Positions 1 through 8,804 of a stretch of 64,000 nucleotides of DNA are shown piece by piece. Below the pieces are notes generated by a model. The model was not told where the DNA came from. It saw only the letters and a program-made list of their open reading frames with translations, and made no database searches. A program made the position numbers and the translations under genes. Source of the stretch: JAKCDU01 sp035551615 (GTDB lineage: Bacteria > Actinomycetota > Acidimicrobiia > Acidimicrobiales > Palsa-688). Location: the NCBI GenBank assembly GCA_035551615.1, contig DASZNC010000170.1:1-64000 (forward strand). Direction: 5' to 3'. Numbering within the stretch: the stretch's first letter is position 1; the number at the start of each line of letters is the position of its first letter.

Positions 1-359
1 AACACGGTGGGCAGGCCCACCGCCCGGGCCGCCTCGGCGAAGCGGACCACTCCGTACAGCCCGTCGTGGTCGGTCAGGGCCAGCGTCTCGAGGCCCAGCC
101 GGGCCGCCTCCTCCACCAGCTCCTCGGGATGGGAGGCGCCGTCCAGGAAGCTGAAGTTGGAGTGGCAGTGCAGCTCGGCGTACGGCATCTCCACCGGCCG
201 GCGACCGTCGGCCAGGTCGACCGGCGGCCGGTAGGTATCCCGCTTGTAGGACCAGGCCGGGGCATCGCCCCCGTCGCCCTGGGAGGGGAACCGCCGGGCG
301 CGCCCGGAGATGACCGCCTCCAGGTCCTTCCAGGGCACCGGGGGGTTCTGGTAACCCAT
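1..359 (-). CDS. dnaE2: Error-prone DNA polymerase III alpha subunit DnaE2/ImuC, N-terminal part only
   Basis: The gene runs off the left edge, so only the first 119 codons are present. The reading from the ATG at 359 gives MGYQNPPVPW, a basic linker, then the start of a PHP domain: YAELHCHSNFSFLDGASHPE followed by LALTDHDGLYG, the metal-site motifs that open every DnaE-type polymerase. The N-terminal extension before PHP and the SOS box a few bases upstream point to DnaE2 rather than the replicative DnaE1. DnaE2 does mutagenic translesion synthesis after DNA damage, together with ImuA' and ImuB, which lie 6 kb away here. The rest of the polymerase lies outside the window, so assignment to DnaE2 over DnaE1 rests on the SOS box and the imu genes. 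Confidence 0.88.
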   Translation of the reverse strand, partial: MGYQNPPVPWKDLEAVISGRARRFPSQGDGGDAPAWSYKRDTYRPPVDLADGRRPVEMPYAELHCHSNFSFLDGASHPEELVEEAARLGLETLALTDHDGLYGVVRFAEAARAVGLPTV

Positions 360-370
360 ACCCCGACTAT

Positions 371-386
371 ACGAACATGTGTTCGA
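371..386. promoter_or_regulatory. LexA (SOS) box in front of dnaE2
   Basis: The palindrome cGAACatgtGTTCg matches the actinobacterial SOS box TCGAAC-N4-GTTCGA except at the outermost base on one side. It ends about 12 nt upstream of the dnaE2 ATG, close enough for LexA to block transcription. The same box occurs in front of imuA' in this window, which supports a shared DNA-damage regulon. Confidence 0.85.
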
Positions 387-431
387 TCAGATCCAGAGGG
401 ATGTTCGGCCCCGGCCCGCTCGGGTCGCCGC

Positions 432-472
432 CGGCCCGGTCAGCCTCCGCGGGCGGCCCGGTCAGCCTCCGC
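432..472. repeat. 19-bp tandem direct repeat between dnaE2 and the oxidoreductase
   Basis: A 19-bp unit beginning CGGCCCGGTCAGCC occurs at 432-450 and again at 454-472, separated by 3 bp. It lies in the 122-bp gap between the divergent dnaE2 start and the 3' end of the oxidoreductase gene. I see no function; slippage is the simplest origin. Confidence 0.6.
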
Positions 473-481
473 CGGCCGGGC

Positions 482-1336
482 TCACCGCAGCCCGAGGGCC
501 GCGGCCGTGGTCCGCAGTGCGTCCAGATGCTCGTCGAGACCGGCCAATCCCAGCCTCATGGTGTCCACCGTCAGGTGGGTGGCACCCGCCTCGGTCCACC
601 GCTCGTAGTGACGAGGCGCCTCGTCGACGGCGCGCAAGCGCCCCTCCATGGCGATGCCGGCCGGGTCCCGGCCGGCGGCAGCAGCACTGTCAGCAATGAT
701 CCGCTGGGCCTCGGTCAGCTTGTCACCGGGTACCAGCATCGGGAACCACCCGTCGGCCAGCTGGCCGATCCGCCGGTAGGCGGACTCCGACGCCGCCCCC
801 ATCCAGATCGGGATCGGGCGCTGGACGGGGAGAGGGGCCAGGCCGGCGCCGCTGATCACGTCGAAGCGGCCCTGGTGATCGACCACCCGCTCGGTCCACA
901 GCCGGCGGAGGAGGCCAATCTGCTCCTCCTGGCGCCGGCCCCGGGTCCGGAAGTCCTGGCCCAGGGCCTCGTACTCGACCGGGTTCCAGCCGACGCCGAT
1001 ACCCAGCCGGAAGCGGCCCTCGCTCAAGATGTCGACCTCGGCCGCCTGCTTGGCCAGGAGGGCGGTCTGGCGCTGGGGGGCGATGATGATCCCGGTCACC
1101 AGCTCCAGCCGGGTGATGGCGGCGAGGAAGCCGTAGAAGACGAACGGCTCGTGGAAGGTGGTGCTGGCGTCGTACGGGCCGTCCCATCCCGGGTAGGCGT
1201 CCGGGTCGGCCCCGACCACGTGGTCGTAGACGAGCACATGCCGGTAACCCAGCTCCTCGACGCCGGCGACCCAGGCCCGCACGGTTGCCGGGTCGGTGGC
1301 CAGTTCGGACTGAGGGTAGATGGCGCCTATCTGCAT
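482..1336 (-). CDS. LLM-class (luciferase-like) F420-dependent oxidoreductase
   Basis: This is a 284-residue TIM-barrel protein of the bacterial luciferase-like family. In actinobacteria these mostly use reduced F420 as hydride carrier. Visible family features are the N-terminal strand MQIGAIYPQSELATDP, LVYDHVVG, LVTGIIIAPQRQTALLAKQAAEVD and SEGRFRLGIGVGWNPVEYEALG, the usual cofactor-binding loop, followed by PIWMGAASESAYRRI. Length fits the TIGR03619-type subfamily. F420 use is supported by cofC in the same window but is an inference; the substrate cannot be read. Its start at 1336 faces the amidase gene across a short divergent region. Confidence 0.85.
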   Translation of the reverse strand: MQIGAIYPQSELATDPATVRAWVAGVEELGYRHVLVYDHVVGADPDAYPGWDGPYDASTTFHEPFVFYGFLAAITRLELVTGIIIAPQRQTALLAKQAAEVDILSEGRFRLGIGVGWNPVEYEALGQDFRTRGRRQEEQIGLLRRLWTERVVDHQGRFDVISGAGLAPLPVQRPIPIWMGAASESAYRRIGQLADGWFPMLVPGDKLTEAQRIIADSAAAAGRDPAGIAMEGRLRAVDEAPRHYERWTEAGATHLTVDTMRLGLAGLDEHLDALRTTAAALGLR

Positions 1337-1400
1337 GGCCCTTGTCTAGCGGCTACCGGCGCCGAGCGGCCCGGAAGTAGAGGTGTGCCAAGCTGCAGTG

Positions 1401-2546
1401 ATGTCGACGTTCATCCTCCGGCTGCCGTCGCCGCCCACCGGCCCCGCCGTCACCCGGATTGCGGTCAAGGACCTGATCGACATGGCCGGGCTGCCGACGA
1501 CCTGCGGGTCGCAGGCGATCGCCGACCGGGCGTCGCCGGCGACGGCCGATGCCCCCTGCCTGGCCGGGATCAGGGCCGCCGAGCGATCCGGCACGGCCGC
1601 CATCGTCGGCAAGGTCAACATGCACGAGCTGGCCTTCGGGGTGAGCGGGATCAACCCGTGGTTCGGTACCCCGACCAACCCGCTCGACCCCGACCTGGTG
1701 CCGGGCGGATCGTCGAGCGGCTCGGCCGTGGCGGTGGCGTCCGGCGACGCCGACGTCGCCCTCGGCAGCGACACCGGCGGATCGGTGCGCATCCCGGCCG
1801 CGTGCTGTGGGGTGGTCGGGCTGAAGACGACCAAGGGTCGGGTGTCGCTGGAGGGGGTCAGCCTGTTGGCCGGCTCCCTCGACACCGTCGGCCCGATGGG
1901 CGCCACCGTGGCCGCCACCGGGCTGGGCATGAGCCTGCTGGAGCCCGGCTTCGACTGGGTGTCGGCGGCACCGGCGGCGCGGATCGGGCGCTTCCGCCCG
2001 CCGGCCGACGGCTGGGTCGACGCCGCCATCGATGACGCCCTCGACCGGTACCGCGAAGCCGGCCACGGCCGGATCGTCGAGGTCGACCTCCCCGGCTGGG
2101 ACGCGGCCACGGCCGCGTTCACCGCCATCCTGGGCGCCGAGGCGTGGGCCACCAACAAGGACCTGTGGGCGGCGAGCGCCGACCAGCTGTCACCGGACGT
2201 GGCCGTCCGGCTGGAGGGCTGTTCGTCGATCACGGCGGAGCAGGTGGCCGAGGCCTGGGCCACGGCCCGTCGCTGGACGGCCGAGATGGACCGGGTGCTC
2301 GCCTCGGTCGACGTGGTGGCCCTGCCCGTCCTCGCCTCGGCGCCGACACCCATCGCCGACGCATCCCGGATGGGGTCGTTGCGTCTCACCGGGCCGTTCA
2401 ACGTTTCGGGCGGCCCGGCTCTCGCCCTCCCGGTCCCCTCCCCCTCCGGGCCGGTCCCGGCCAGCCTGCAGCTGGCCGGTCCTTCGGGGTCGGAGGACCG
2501 GCTGCTGGCGACCGGGTCGCTCATGGAGCAGGTGGTCGCCCGTTGA
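1401..2546 (+). CDS. Amidase signature family hydrolase
   Basis: This 381-residue protein belongs to the amidase signature family, which hydrolyses or transfers amides with a Ser-cisSer-Lys triad. All three are present: Lys23 (AVKDLIDMAG), Ser104 (GGSSSG) and Ser128 (GSDTGGSVR). The 24-residue Ser-Ser spacing is that of the family. It is shorter than the usual 450-500 residues, mostly because the N-terminal part before the Lys strand is trimmed. I chose ATG 1401; in-frame GTG codons lie at 1383 and 1398. The stop (2544-2546) overlaps a 15-codon micro-ORF leading to the next gene. Substrate unknown; it is not obviously GatA since no gatB/gatC is nearby. Confidence 0.85.
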   Translation: MSTFILRLPSPPTGPAVTRIAVKDLIDMAGLPTTCGSQAIADRASPATADAPCLAGIRAAERSGTAAIVGKVNMHELAFGVSGINPWFGTPTNPLDPDLVPGGSSSGSAVAVASGDADVALGSDTGGSVRIPAACCGVVGLKTTKGRVSLEGVSLLAGSLDTVGPMGATVAATGLGMSLLEPGFDWVSAAPAARIGRFRPPADGWVDAAIDDALDRYREAGHGRIVEVDLPGWDAATAAFTAILGAEAWATNKDLWAASADQLSPDVAVRLEGCSSITAEQVAEAWATARRWTAEMDRVLASVDVVALPVLASAPTPIADASRMGSLRLTGPFNVSGGPALALPVPSPSGPVPASLQLAGPSGSEDRLLATGSLMEQVVAR

Positions 2547-2590
2547 ACGGTCCGATCGAGCCCGTCCGCCAGCAGGCGGCCCCCGGTTGA
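2543..2590 (+). other. Bridging micro-ORF, 15 codons, between amidase and ceramidase-like genes
   Basis: TTG at 2543 overlaps the amidase stop as TTGA. The frame stays open for 15 codons (MNGPIEPVRQQAAPG) and ends at TGA 2588-2590, which overlaps the TTG start proposed for the next gene, again as TTGA. One of six such bridges in the window. The downstream start is my own choice here, which makes this the weaker kind of example. Confidence 0.4.
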
Positions 2591-4590
2591 CGTCGCCCAT
2601 CGAACAGTTCTTCGAGCAGGCGGCGGCCGGTCTGGACCGGGAGGACAGGACCCGGTTCCCGATGCCGGCGGTGGGCCGGCCGGCCCAGCTGGCTGCGGTG
2701 CCCAACCTGTTGGCCGGGGCGGCCGAGGTGGATCTGACGCCGCCGCCGGGGATGCCCAAGTCGGGCCACTCCCGCAACTCCCAGGACGGCGTCGGCTTCC
2801 GCACCCGCATCCGGGCCCGGGTCCTCTACCTGCGGGCCGGTCGCGCCGCTGTGGCCCTGATCGCCAGCGACCTCCACGCCGGCTCGGCCGTGGTGCACCG
2901 ACTGGTCGCCGCCGAGGTGACGGCCACGACCGACGTCCCCCTGGCCGGCCTCTTCATGGGCGCCACCCACACCCATGCCGGTCCCGGGCAGTACCACGGC
3001 TCCGACTTCTACAACCGCTGGGCGTCCAACCGGCCCGGCCTGGATCCGGCCTGGACCGCCTACCTGGCCGAGCGGATCACCGCCGCCGTCCGCACCGCGT
3101 ACGAGACCCGGGTCCCGGCCCGGCTGGCCGCCGGGTCGACCGAGGTCTGGGGATACACCCGCAACCGGTCACTGATCGCCCACGTCGACAACCGGTCGGT
3201 GGCCGACAAGCGCACCGAACGTCAACGCATCTACGCCGCCATCAACCCGTGGCTGCACCTGATCCGGGTGGACCGGGAGGAAGGCGGCCCGTTGGCCGCC
3301 CTCGCCCTGTTCTCTATCCATGGCACCGGCATCTCCCGCCACGACCCGGCCTACAACGCCGATGTATGGGCCTACATCGCGGGTGAGATGGCCCAGGGGA
3401 TCGAGGCCCGCACCGGTGTCCGCCCGATCACTGGGGCGGTCGAGGGCACGCACGGCGACGTCACCCCGGCTGTTCGCCCGGGTCTGCTCGTCTACGCCGA
3501 GGCGGAGCGGGTCGGGCGGGGCATCGGTGCGGCGGCCGCCGATCTGCACGACCGGCTCGAGAGCCGGCTCTCCTCGCAGGTCCGGTTGGCCACCGGCTAC
3601 CGCGAGATCGACCTGGCCGGGCACCCGGTGATCGGTGGCGTCCGCCTGGCCGACCCGGCCGTCGGCACGGCCAAGCTGGCCGGCGCGGTCGAGAACTCGA
3701 CACCGGTCCTCGACCGGATCCCGCCGTTCCGGCCCGGCTTCCCCAAACCCAGCCTGCTGGCCCGCTCCCGCCAGGGCAGGAAGTGGGTCTTCGGCGGCCA
3801 GCGGTTGCACAACCGGTTCGCTCCTCTGTCCGCCTACCCCCACATACTCCCGGTCCAGTTCATGTTGATCGGCCCGATGGCCCTGCTCGCTCTGCCGTTC
3901 GAGATCACGGTCGAAGCCGGCCGCCGGCTGGAGAACGACCTGACGACGGTGTTGGCCGACCGGGGCGCCGCCGTCGACGGGGTGGCCGTGTCATCGGCCG
4001 CCAACGACTACTGGGACTACCTGACGACGCCCGAGGAGTACGACCGGCAGTGCTACGAGGGGGCCAGCAACCTGTACGGGCCCAACACCCTCGGTTTTGT
4101 CAGTGCCGCTGCCGGCCGGTTGGCCGCCGACGTCGCCGCCGGGGACGTGATCGACCAGTCGATGGGTCGCGAGTTCGCCGGCCATGTCCGGGGCTACCTG
4201 ACCCCGACCGGGCTCCCCGGGTCGGGACCCCGCCGGCGACCCGACGGCGGCGGGGCCCGGTTCTTCGATGCCGAGCGGTGGAACGACGCCTACTGGGAGT
4301 TCGGCTGGAGCGGCGGGGCACCCGGTTCCCTGCACTGGGATCAACCGCTGGTGCGCGTCGAACGGTTGACACCCGGCGGCTGGGTGGCAGCCACCGAGGA
4401 GACCGGTCCGGTGGACGACGCCGGCTACCACCTGGGGGTGTTCCACCTGGGGGCGGTCGAGGGAGACGACGGCCGCCACGCCTACGCGGCCAGGTGGTAC
4501 CAGCCGCCGCTGGGGGCGCCGGGCCAGTGGCGGTTCGTGCTCGTAGCCAACCACGGTCATCCGGAACTGGCCGGCGACCCGTTCGACTGA
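2587..4590 (+). CDS. Neutral/alkaline ceramidase-like hydrolase
   Basis: This 667-residue protein resembles neutral/non-lysosomal ceramidases (PF04734), zinc amidases that split ceramide into sphingosine and fatty acid. Visible are the N-terminal AGAAEVDLTPPPGMPKSG, GATHTHAGPG with candidate zinc ligand His128, FSIHGTG with His245, and EGTHGDVTPAVRP. The last matches the nucleophile motif GDVSP, but Thr293 replaces the usual Ser. No signal peptide is apparent, so it may be cytoplasmic, unlike secreted bacterial ceramidases. Start: TTG 2587, chosen because it overlaps a bridging micro-ORF; ATG 2662 is the alternative. The downstream TauD-type gene is convergent. The real substrate may be another N-acyl compound. 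Confidence 0.75.
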   Translation: MTSPIEQFFEQAAAGLDREDRTRFPMPAVGRPAQLAAVPNLLAGAAEVDLTPPPGMPKSGHSRNSQDGVGFRTRIRARVLYLRAGRAAVALIASDLHAGSAVVHRLVAAEVTATTDVPLAGLFMGATHTHAGPGQYHGSDFYNRWASNRPGLDPAWTAYLAERITAAVRTAYETRVPARLAAGSTEVWGYTRNRSLIAHVDNRSVADKRTERQRIYAAINPWLHLIRVDREEGGPLAALALFSIHGTGISRHDPAYNADVWAYIAGEMAQGIEARTGVRPITGAVEGTHGDVTPAVRPGLLVYAEAERVGRGIGAAAADLHDRLESRLSSQVRLATGYREIDLAGHPVIGGVRLADPAVGTAKLAGAVENSTPVLDRIPPFRPGFPKPSLLARSRQGRKWVFGGQRLHNRFAPLSAYPHILPVQFMLIGPMALLALPFEITVEAGRRLENDLTTVLADRGAAVDGVAVSSAANDYWDYLTTPEEYDRQCYEGASNLYGPNTLGFVSAAAGRLAADVAAGDVIDQSMGREFAGHVRGYLTPTGLPGSGPRRRPDGGGARFFDAERWNDAYWEFGWSGGAPGSLHWDQPLVRVERLTPGGWVAATEETGPVDDAGYHLGVFHLGAVEGDDGRHAYAARWYQPPLGAPGQWRFVLVANHGHPELAGDPFD

Positions 4591-4594
4591 CGGA

Positions 4595-5455
4595 TCAGGA
4601 CTGGGCCGGCTCCGGGGCGGTTCCTTTGACACTCGTACGGAACGCTTCGCGACGGACGCCCGAATAGTCGTTGAGGGCGTTGTGCATGACGCACCGGTTG
4701 TCCCACACGGCGATCGTGCCCGGCTCCCACCTGAGCCGGAACGTGATGTTCTCCGTGCTGGAGTGACGGAACAGGTGATCGAGCAGGCCCCGGGACTCGT
4801 CGGGTGTCCAGCCGGCGAACTGGGTCGTGTAGACCGGGTTCACGTAGAGGGCCGGATCACCGGTGATCGGGTGGCGGCGGACCACCGGGTGCACCTGCTC
4901 CCGCCACGCCTCGGGGGCCGGCCGGATGGCCATCGAGGTCATGTCGGCCGCCTTGTCGAGCGTGCCCCCGGTGCCGTAGTGGGTACCCGCGGTGTGGACC
5001 GCCGACAGGCCCAGCACGGTGCGGCGCAGCCCTCGTGACAGGGTCTTGAACGCCATGTACTGATTGGCGTACACGGTGTCGCCACCGAAGTCGGGCACGT
5101 CGCGCGCATGCAGGAGGGTGAACGCCGGCGGCTCGGGCAGGTAGCTGAGATCGGTGTGCCAGGCGTTGGCGAAGTTCATGACGTCGGTCGGCTCCTTGAT
5201 GACCCGGATCACGTGCGGGTGACCCTCCACCGGCTCGACGTACGGGGTGACATCGCGGCCGCCGAGCAGGTCGGTGAGGTTCTCCAGGTCCTCCAGGTCG
5301 ATGTCCTGATCCCGGACGAACACCACCAGGTGTTCGGTCAAAGCCGCGGTCAAAGGAGAGATGTCCTTGTCGTTGATCGCCCTGCGCAGATCGATGCCGC
5401 GCAGTTCGGCACCCAGGGCCCCGGCGGCCCGGATCACTTCCAATGTGCGTTCCAT
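4595..5455 (-). CDS. TauD/TfdA-family Fe(II)/2-oxoglutarate dioxygenase
   Basis: This 286-residue enzyme belongs to the TauD family, which hydroxylates a substrate using Fe(II), O2 and 2-oxoglutarate. The iron triad is visible as His100 and Asp102 (AWHTDLSYLP) and the distal His258 (WDNRCVMHNA). Arg269 in GVRREAFR should bind the 2-oxoglutarate carboxylate. ATG 5455 is the likely start: TAGGAGGTG lies 7 nt upstream, one of the best Shine-Dalgarno sequences in the window, while the longer GTG start (5464) would sit inside it. It is convergent with the ceramidase-like gene (4-nt gap) and divergent from the PAP2 gene. Substrate not readable; there are no taurine or sulfonate transport genes nearby. 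Confidence 0.88.
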   Translation of the reverse strand: MERTLEVIRAAGALGAELRGIDLRRAINDKDISPLTAALTEHLVVFVRDQDIDLEDLENLTDLLGGRDVTPYVEPVEGHPHVIRVIKEPTDVMNFANAWHTDLSYLPEPPAFTLLHARDVPDFGGDTVYANQYMAFKTLSRGLRRTVLGLSAVHTAGTHYGTGGTLDKAADMTSMAIRPAPEAWREQVHPVVRRHPITGDPALYVNPVYTTQFAGWTPDESRGLLDHLFRHSSTENITFRLRWEPGTIAVWDNRCVMHNALNDYSGVRREAFRTSVKGTAPEPAQS

Positions 5456-5547
5456 GGCAAGCACCTCCTAAAAGCGAAGCGAGCCTATGCCGCGTAAGGA
5501 CCATCCCCAAGAGCGACCGCTCAGAGACGCGTAGAATCGTTCGGATC

Positions 5548-6423
5548 GTGTCGTCGCTTTCCGCCGATTCCGCCGGCGCCCAGGAAGCCGCCCCTCTGGT
5601 GGTCGTCGCTCCTGGGGCTAGCACGTACCCAGGCCCGTGGGCCCGGGTGCGCAGCTATTTCCGCCGGCCGCGCACGCCGCTCTGGCTCGAGGCCGTCTTC
5701 ATCGCCTGGCTGTGCTGGCTGTACGACGACATCAACAGCCTCTCCCCGCTGCGCGTCGGGGCCGCCTTCGCCAATGCCCACCGCATCCTGCGGTTCGAGC
5801 ACTTCCTGCATCTCGACCCGGAGGCCGGCCTGGACCACTGGCTGGACGGCCACCAGACCCTCGGGTGGCTGGCCGGCAACTACTACGACAACGTCCACTT
5901 CATCGTCACCCTGGGCCTGGTCGGCATCGTCTGGTGGCGTTTCCCCGAGAAGTACCGACCGCTGCGCAACAGTCTGGTTCTGACCAACCTGATCGCCATG
6001 GTGATCTTCTGGCTGCTGCCCACGGCTCCGCCGCGGTTGGTGGCCCCGTCGGTGTACCCGGACATCGTCGGCCTGTCCCACTCGTTCGGGTCGTGGCACC
6101 ACGGGACGCTGGCCACGGCCGCCAACCAACTGGCCGCGTTCCCCTCGCTGCACATCGGGTGGGCGGCGTGGGCCGCCCTCGCCGCATGGCGGATACTGCC
6201 GCGCCGCCGGTGGCGGTACCTGGTCTGGCTGTATCCGACCCTGACCGCCTTCGCGGTGATGGCGACCGGCAACCACTACCTGACCGACGTGGTGGCCGGG
6301 GCCGTGGTGTTCATCGTCGCCCAGCTGGTATCGGACCGGTGGGGAGCGTGGTGGACCTCACGGGAGGCCCGCCGAGCCCTGCACCAGGCCGGCCGGATGT
6401 CCGTCGTCGGCTCGGCGGATTAG
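5548..6423 (+). CDS. PAP2-superfamily (AUR1/PAP2_3-like) integral membrane protein
   Basis: This 291-residue membrane protein has about six hydrophobic segments and the paired phosphatase-type motifs of the PAP2_3 group: AAFPSLHIGWA and GNHYLTDVVAG, carrying the two catalytic histidines and the final Asp. The group includes phosphatidic acid phosphatases and the fungal inositol phosphorylceramide synthase AUR1. I chose GTG 5548 (MSSLSADSAG), which leaves a short cytoplasmic N-terminus. It is divergent from the TauD gene across a 92-bp gap. Its nearness to a ceramidase-like gene hints at sphingolipid-like chemistry but does not prove it. Confidence 0.8.
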   Translation: MSSLSADSAGAQEAAPLVVVAPGASTYPGPWARVRSYFRRPRTPLWLEAVFIAWLCWLYDDINSLSPLRVGAAFANAHRILRFEHFLHLDPEAGLDHWLDGHQTLGWLAGNYYDNVHFIVTLGLVGIVWWRFPEKYRPLRNSLVLTNLIAMVIFWLLPTAPPRLVAPSVYPDIVGLSHSFGSWHHGTLATAANQLAAFPSLHIGWAAWAALAAWRILPRRRWRYLVWLYPTLTAFAVMATGNHYLTDVVAGAVVFIVAQLVSDRWGAWWTSREARRALHQAGRMSVVGSAD

Positions 6424-6465
6424 GCGGGCTTCGGCCTCGGCGTCGGTGGAGCCGGTGTCGGCGGG

Positions 6466-8091
6466 TCAGTCGTAGGTCGCCTCCACCCACCAACGGCCGG
6501 ACTCCCGGTACACCAGATGGGCCCGGCCGGTACCGACCACCACCTGCATCCGGGCCCGGCGCCGGCCACCGGCCTCCCACCACCGTTCCTCGATCGGCCA
6601 CGGTCCGGCCCATTGGTGGATCTCTTCGAGCGGGCCGCCCTGCACGGCCAGGGCGGCCGGCGCCCCGCTGATCATCCCCCGGCCGCTCACCTCCACCGGC
6701 CGCCCGGCGTCATCGATCAGGTCGGCGGTGAGGGGCGCAGGGTGGACGGCCGCCGGCGACGGATCGGCCAGCCGGCCCGGCCAGGGCCGGCCCGGCTCCT
6801 GGTCGGGGAGGGCGTCGCCCCACGGCACCAGTTCGATCTGCTCGGCGCAGCCCCGGCCACCGACCAGGACGGCGGTGACCACCGCCTCCGGTCCGAGCAG
6901 GCCCTGCACCCTGGCCATGGCCCGGGCCGCCCGGGCATCGGTGTCGGCCAGGCCGCCCCAGAAATCGAGTTGGCGACCACCGTCGGGGCGCACCTCCAGG
7001 GGGGTCAGACGGAGAAGGGTCAACCCTCCGGTGGGGGCCGCCCCGGCCGTACCCGACAACCAGCCGTCCAGTTGCCAGCGGGTCCGCTCGGCCAACGCAG
7101 TGGCGCTGAGAGCACCCTCGTGGCGCCAGTTGCGCACCAGCGACTCGCCGTGCTCGGTCTCCACTTCGATGGCCACCGCAGTCGTCGCCAGGCCGGCTGC
7201 GTCCAACCGGGCGTGCAACTGGTCGGCCAGTGTCTTGGCGGCGAAGGCGGCCGCTTCCACCCGCTCCTCAGGTGGGTCCATCTCCACCGCGCAGGAAAGG
7301 TCGGGAGGTGGCTCACGGCCGTGTACCGGCCGGTCGTCGAGACCCCGGGCCAGGCGGTGGGCAGCCATGCCTTCATGGCCGAAGCGACCCAGGACATCGG
7401 GAGCCGGTAGGGCGGCCAGGTCACCCAGGGTGGGCACCCCCAGGCGGACCAGCAGGCCGGACAGGTCCTCATACACCGGCCCCAGGGCGCTGACCGGGGC
7501 CGGTGCCAGCCAGGCCCGGCTCTCCCCCGGCGGTATCACCAGCCCGCCCGGCCGGGCGACCCGGGCCGCCCGGCCGGCGGCGAAACGGCCATCGGCCACG
7601 CCCACCCGGCAACTGCCGTCACCCGGGGGAAGGCCCATCGCCGTGACCGCCACCTCCTCGACCCGGGCGGCCAGCGCTGCGTCCCCGCCGAAATAGCGCG
7701 ACGGGCCCCTCGTACCGAACCCGAGGGTGCCCGGACCGAGCACCTCGACCGCCGTGGTGAGCCGTTCCACGGCGGCCACCACCGGCTCCCACGCCCGGGC
7801 GTCGCGGCCGGCGTCGGTGGCCACCACCTCCAGTTCCGGGCAACGGCCCTGCGCCTCCCGGCGGCGCAACCCGGGCCGTACCCCCTCGGCCCGCCCGGCC
7901 GGGGTCACCGCCACCACCCGGTTGGCGGCCACCACCGCCGCCGGCCGGTCGGGGGCCATCCCGGCCGCCCAGACCGGCCAGTCCGGCCACCAGGCCACCA
8001 GTACCCGCCCCGGCCGGCGGCTCCCACCTCGTCCGGCGGCGGCCCGATCCCCGCCGTTCCCGGCCCCTACCGGCTCCGGCCGGCGGCTCAT
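6466..8091 (-). CDS. imuB: ImuB, Y-family polymerase-like mutasome subunit
   Basis: This 541-residue DinB/UmuC-like protein starts MSRRPEPVG, then RVLVAWWPDWPV, the degenerate form of the Y-family palm start. The acidic residues needed for catalysis are replaced, as in known ImuB proteins, which act as a hub rather than a polymerase. A beta-clamp-binding motif QLDFWGG is visible near residues 374-380, comparable to QLPLWGG in mycobacterial ImuB. The basic, Trp-rich C-terminal part (GPWPIEERWWE) fits the region that contacts ImuA' and DnaE2. ATG 8091 overlaps the imuA' stop as ATGA, so the two are translationally coupled and presumably share the SOS box at 8805-8820. Confidence 0.9.
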   Translation of the reverse strand: MSRRPEPVGAGNGGDRAAAGRGGSRRPGRVLVAWWPDWPVWAAGMAPDRPAAVVAANRVVAVTPAGRAEGVRPGLRRREAQGRCPELEVVATDAGRDARAWEPVVAAVERLTTAVEVLGPGTLGFGTRGPSRYFGGDAALAARVEEVAVTAMGLPPGDGSCRVGVADGRFAAGRAARVARPGGLVIPPGESRAWLAPAPVSALGPVYEDLSGLLVRLGVPTLGDLAALPAPDVLGRFGHEGMAAHRLARGLDDRPVHGREPPPDLSCAVEMDPPEERVEAAAFAAKTLADQLHARLDAAGLATTAVAIEVETEHGESLVRNWRHEGALSATALAERTRWQLDGWLSGTAGAAPTGGLTLLRLTPLEVRPDGGRQLDFWGGLADTDARAARAMARVQGLLGPEAVVTAVLVGGRGCAEQIELVPWGDALPDQEPGRPWPGRLADPSPAAVHPAPLTADLIDDAGRPVEVSGRGMISGAPAALAVQGGPLEEIHQWAGPWPIEERWWEAGGRRRARMQVVVGTGRAHLVYRESGRWWVEATYD

Positions 8092-8795
8092 CCGACCACC
8101 TCCAGCACCGGGCCGGCCGGAACCGCAGCGGCCCCGGACGGTTCCACCGTCTGGAGTCCGCCGGCCGCCGCCGGCAGCCACACTTCCCGCCGCCGCTCGC
8201 GTCCCCCGACCCGCCGGCCGGCGGCCACCACTTCCAGCCGACGGCCGGTGAGGCAGCCGTGGCCGGCCCCCAGCCCCTGCCACCCACCCGGTTCCACCGT
8301 CAGGCGCAGGTCGGGGAGTTCGGGCCAGCCGGGAGCGTCCACGATCATCAACAGCGACCGTCTTTCGCGCACCCGGGCCGCCAGCCGGCGGGCATCGGCG
8401 ATGCGGACCCGCCCGGCCGGGCACAGCATGATCAGGTCGAAGCCGTCCACCAGAGCGGCGGTCACCGTCGCCCACTGGTCGCCCGGCGTGGGAACGAGGG
8501 CCAGTCGGCGCAGGTCCACCCCCAGTTCCGTGGCCGCCACCAGGCCGAGGGAGGGCCACCCCACGGCGGCCACCCAGCCACCGGCCGAGGTGACCGAGGC
8601 GGCCATGGCCAGGGCGAGGGAGGCGCCCCCGCCGGCGGTACCGACCGCCACCGTGGTGCCCTTGCGTACGCCCCCTTCGGGGAAGAGGGTGGCCAGTGGC
8701 GCCGGCACACCCACCAGCCGGGTTTCCGCTCCGGCGACCGGCCGGGCCAGAGCTCCGGCGAGAGGCAGGGTGGCTACCGTCGATCTCATCGCCAC
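8088..8795 (-). CDS. imuA: ImuA', RecA-like mutasome accessory protein
   Basis: This 235-residue protein resembles RecA/SulA-type ImuA'. It has the family's N-terminal arrangement (LATLFPEGGVRKGTTVAVG) but a broken Walker A, GTAGGGAS, with no lysine, as expected for ImuA' proteins that do not hydrolyse ATP. Later strands WVAAVGWPSLGLVAA and FDLIMLCPAGRVRIADARRL fit a RecA core. It is the first gene of an imuA'-imuB operon with an ATGA overlap. Start GTG 8795 is favoured; ATG 8789 is possible. A perfect SOS box ends about 10 nt upstream, so it should be induced by DNA damage. Confidence 0.85.
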   Translation of the reverse strand: MAMRSTVATLPLAGALARPVAGAETRLVGVPAPLATLFPEGGVRKGTTVAVGTAGGGASLALAMAASVTSAGGWVAAVGWPSLGLVAATELGVDLRRLALVPTPGDQWATVTAALVDGFDLIMLCPAGRVRIADARRLAARVRERRSLLMIVDAPGWPELPDLRLTVEPGGWQGLGAGHGCLTGRRLEVVAAGRRVGGRERRREVWLPAAAGGLQTVEPSGAAAVPAGPVLEVVG

Positions 8796-8804
8796 GCCAT
8801 CTTA

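Noticed and set aside
377..2035. A 552-codon plus-strand frame over the oxidoreductase and amidase genes
   Set aside because: It is antisense to one real gene and out of frame with the other; the translation is low-complexity Arg/Gly/Pro-rich sequence.
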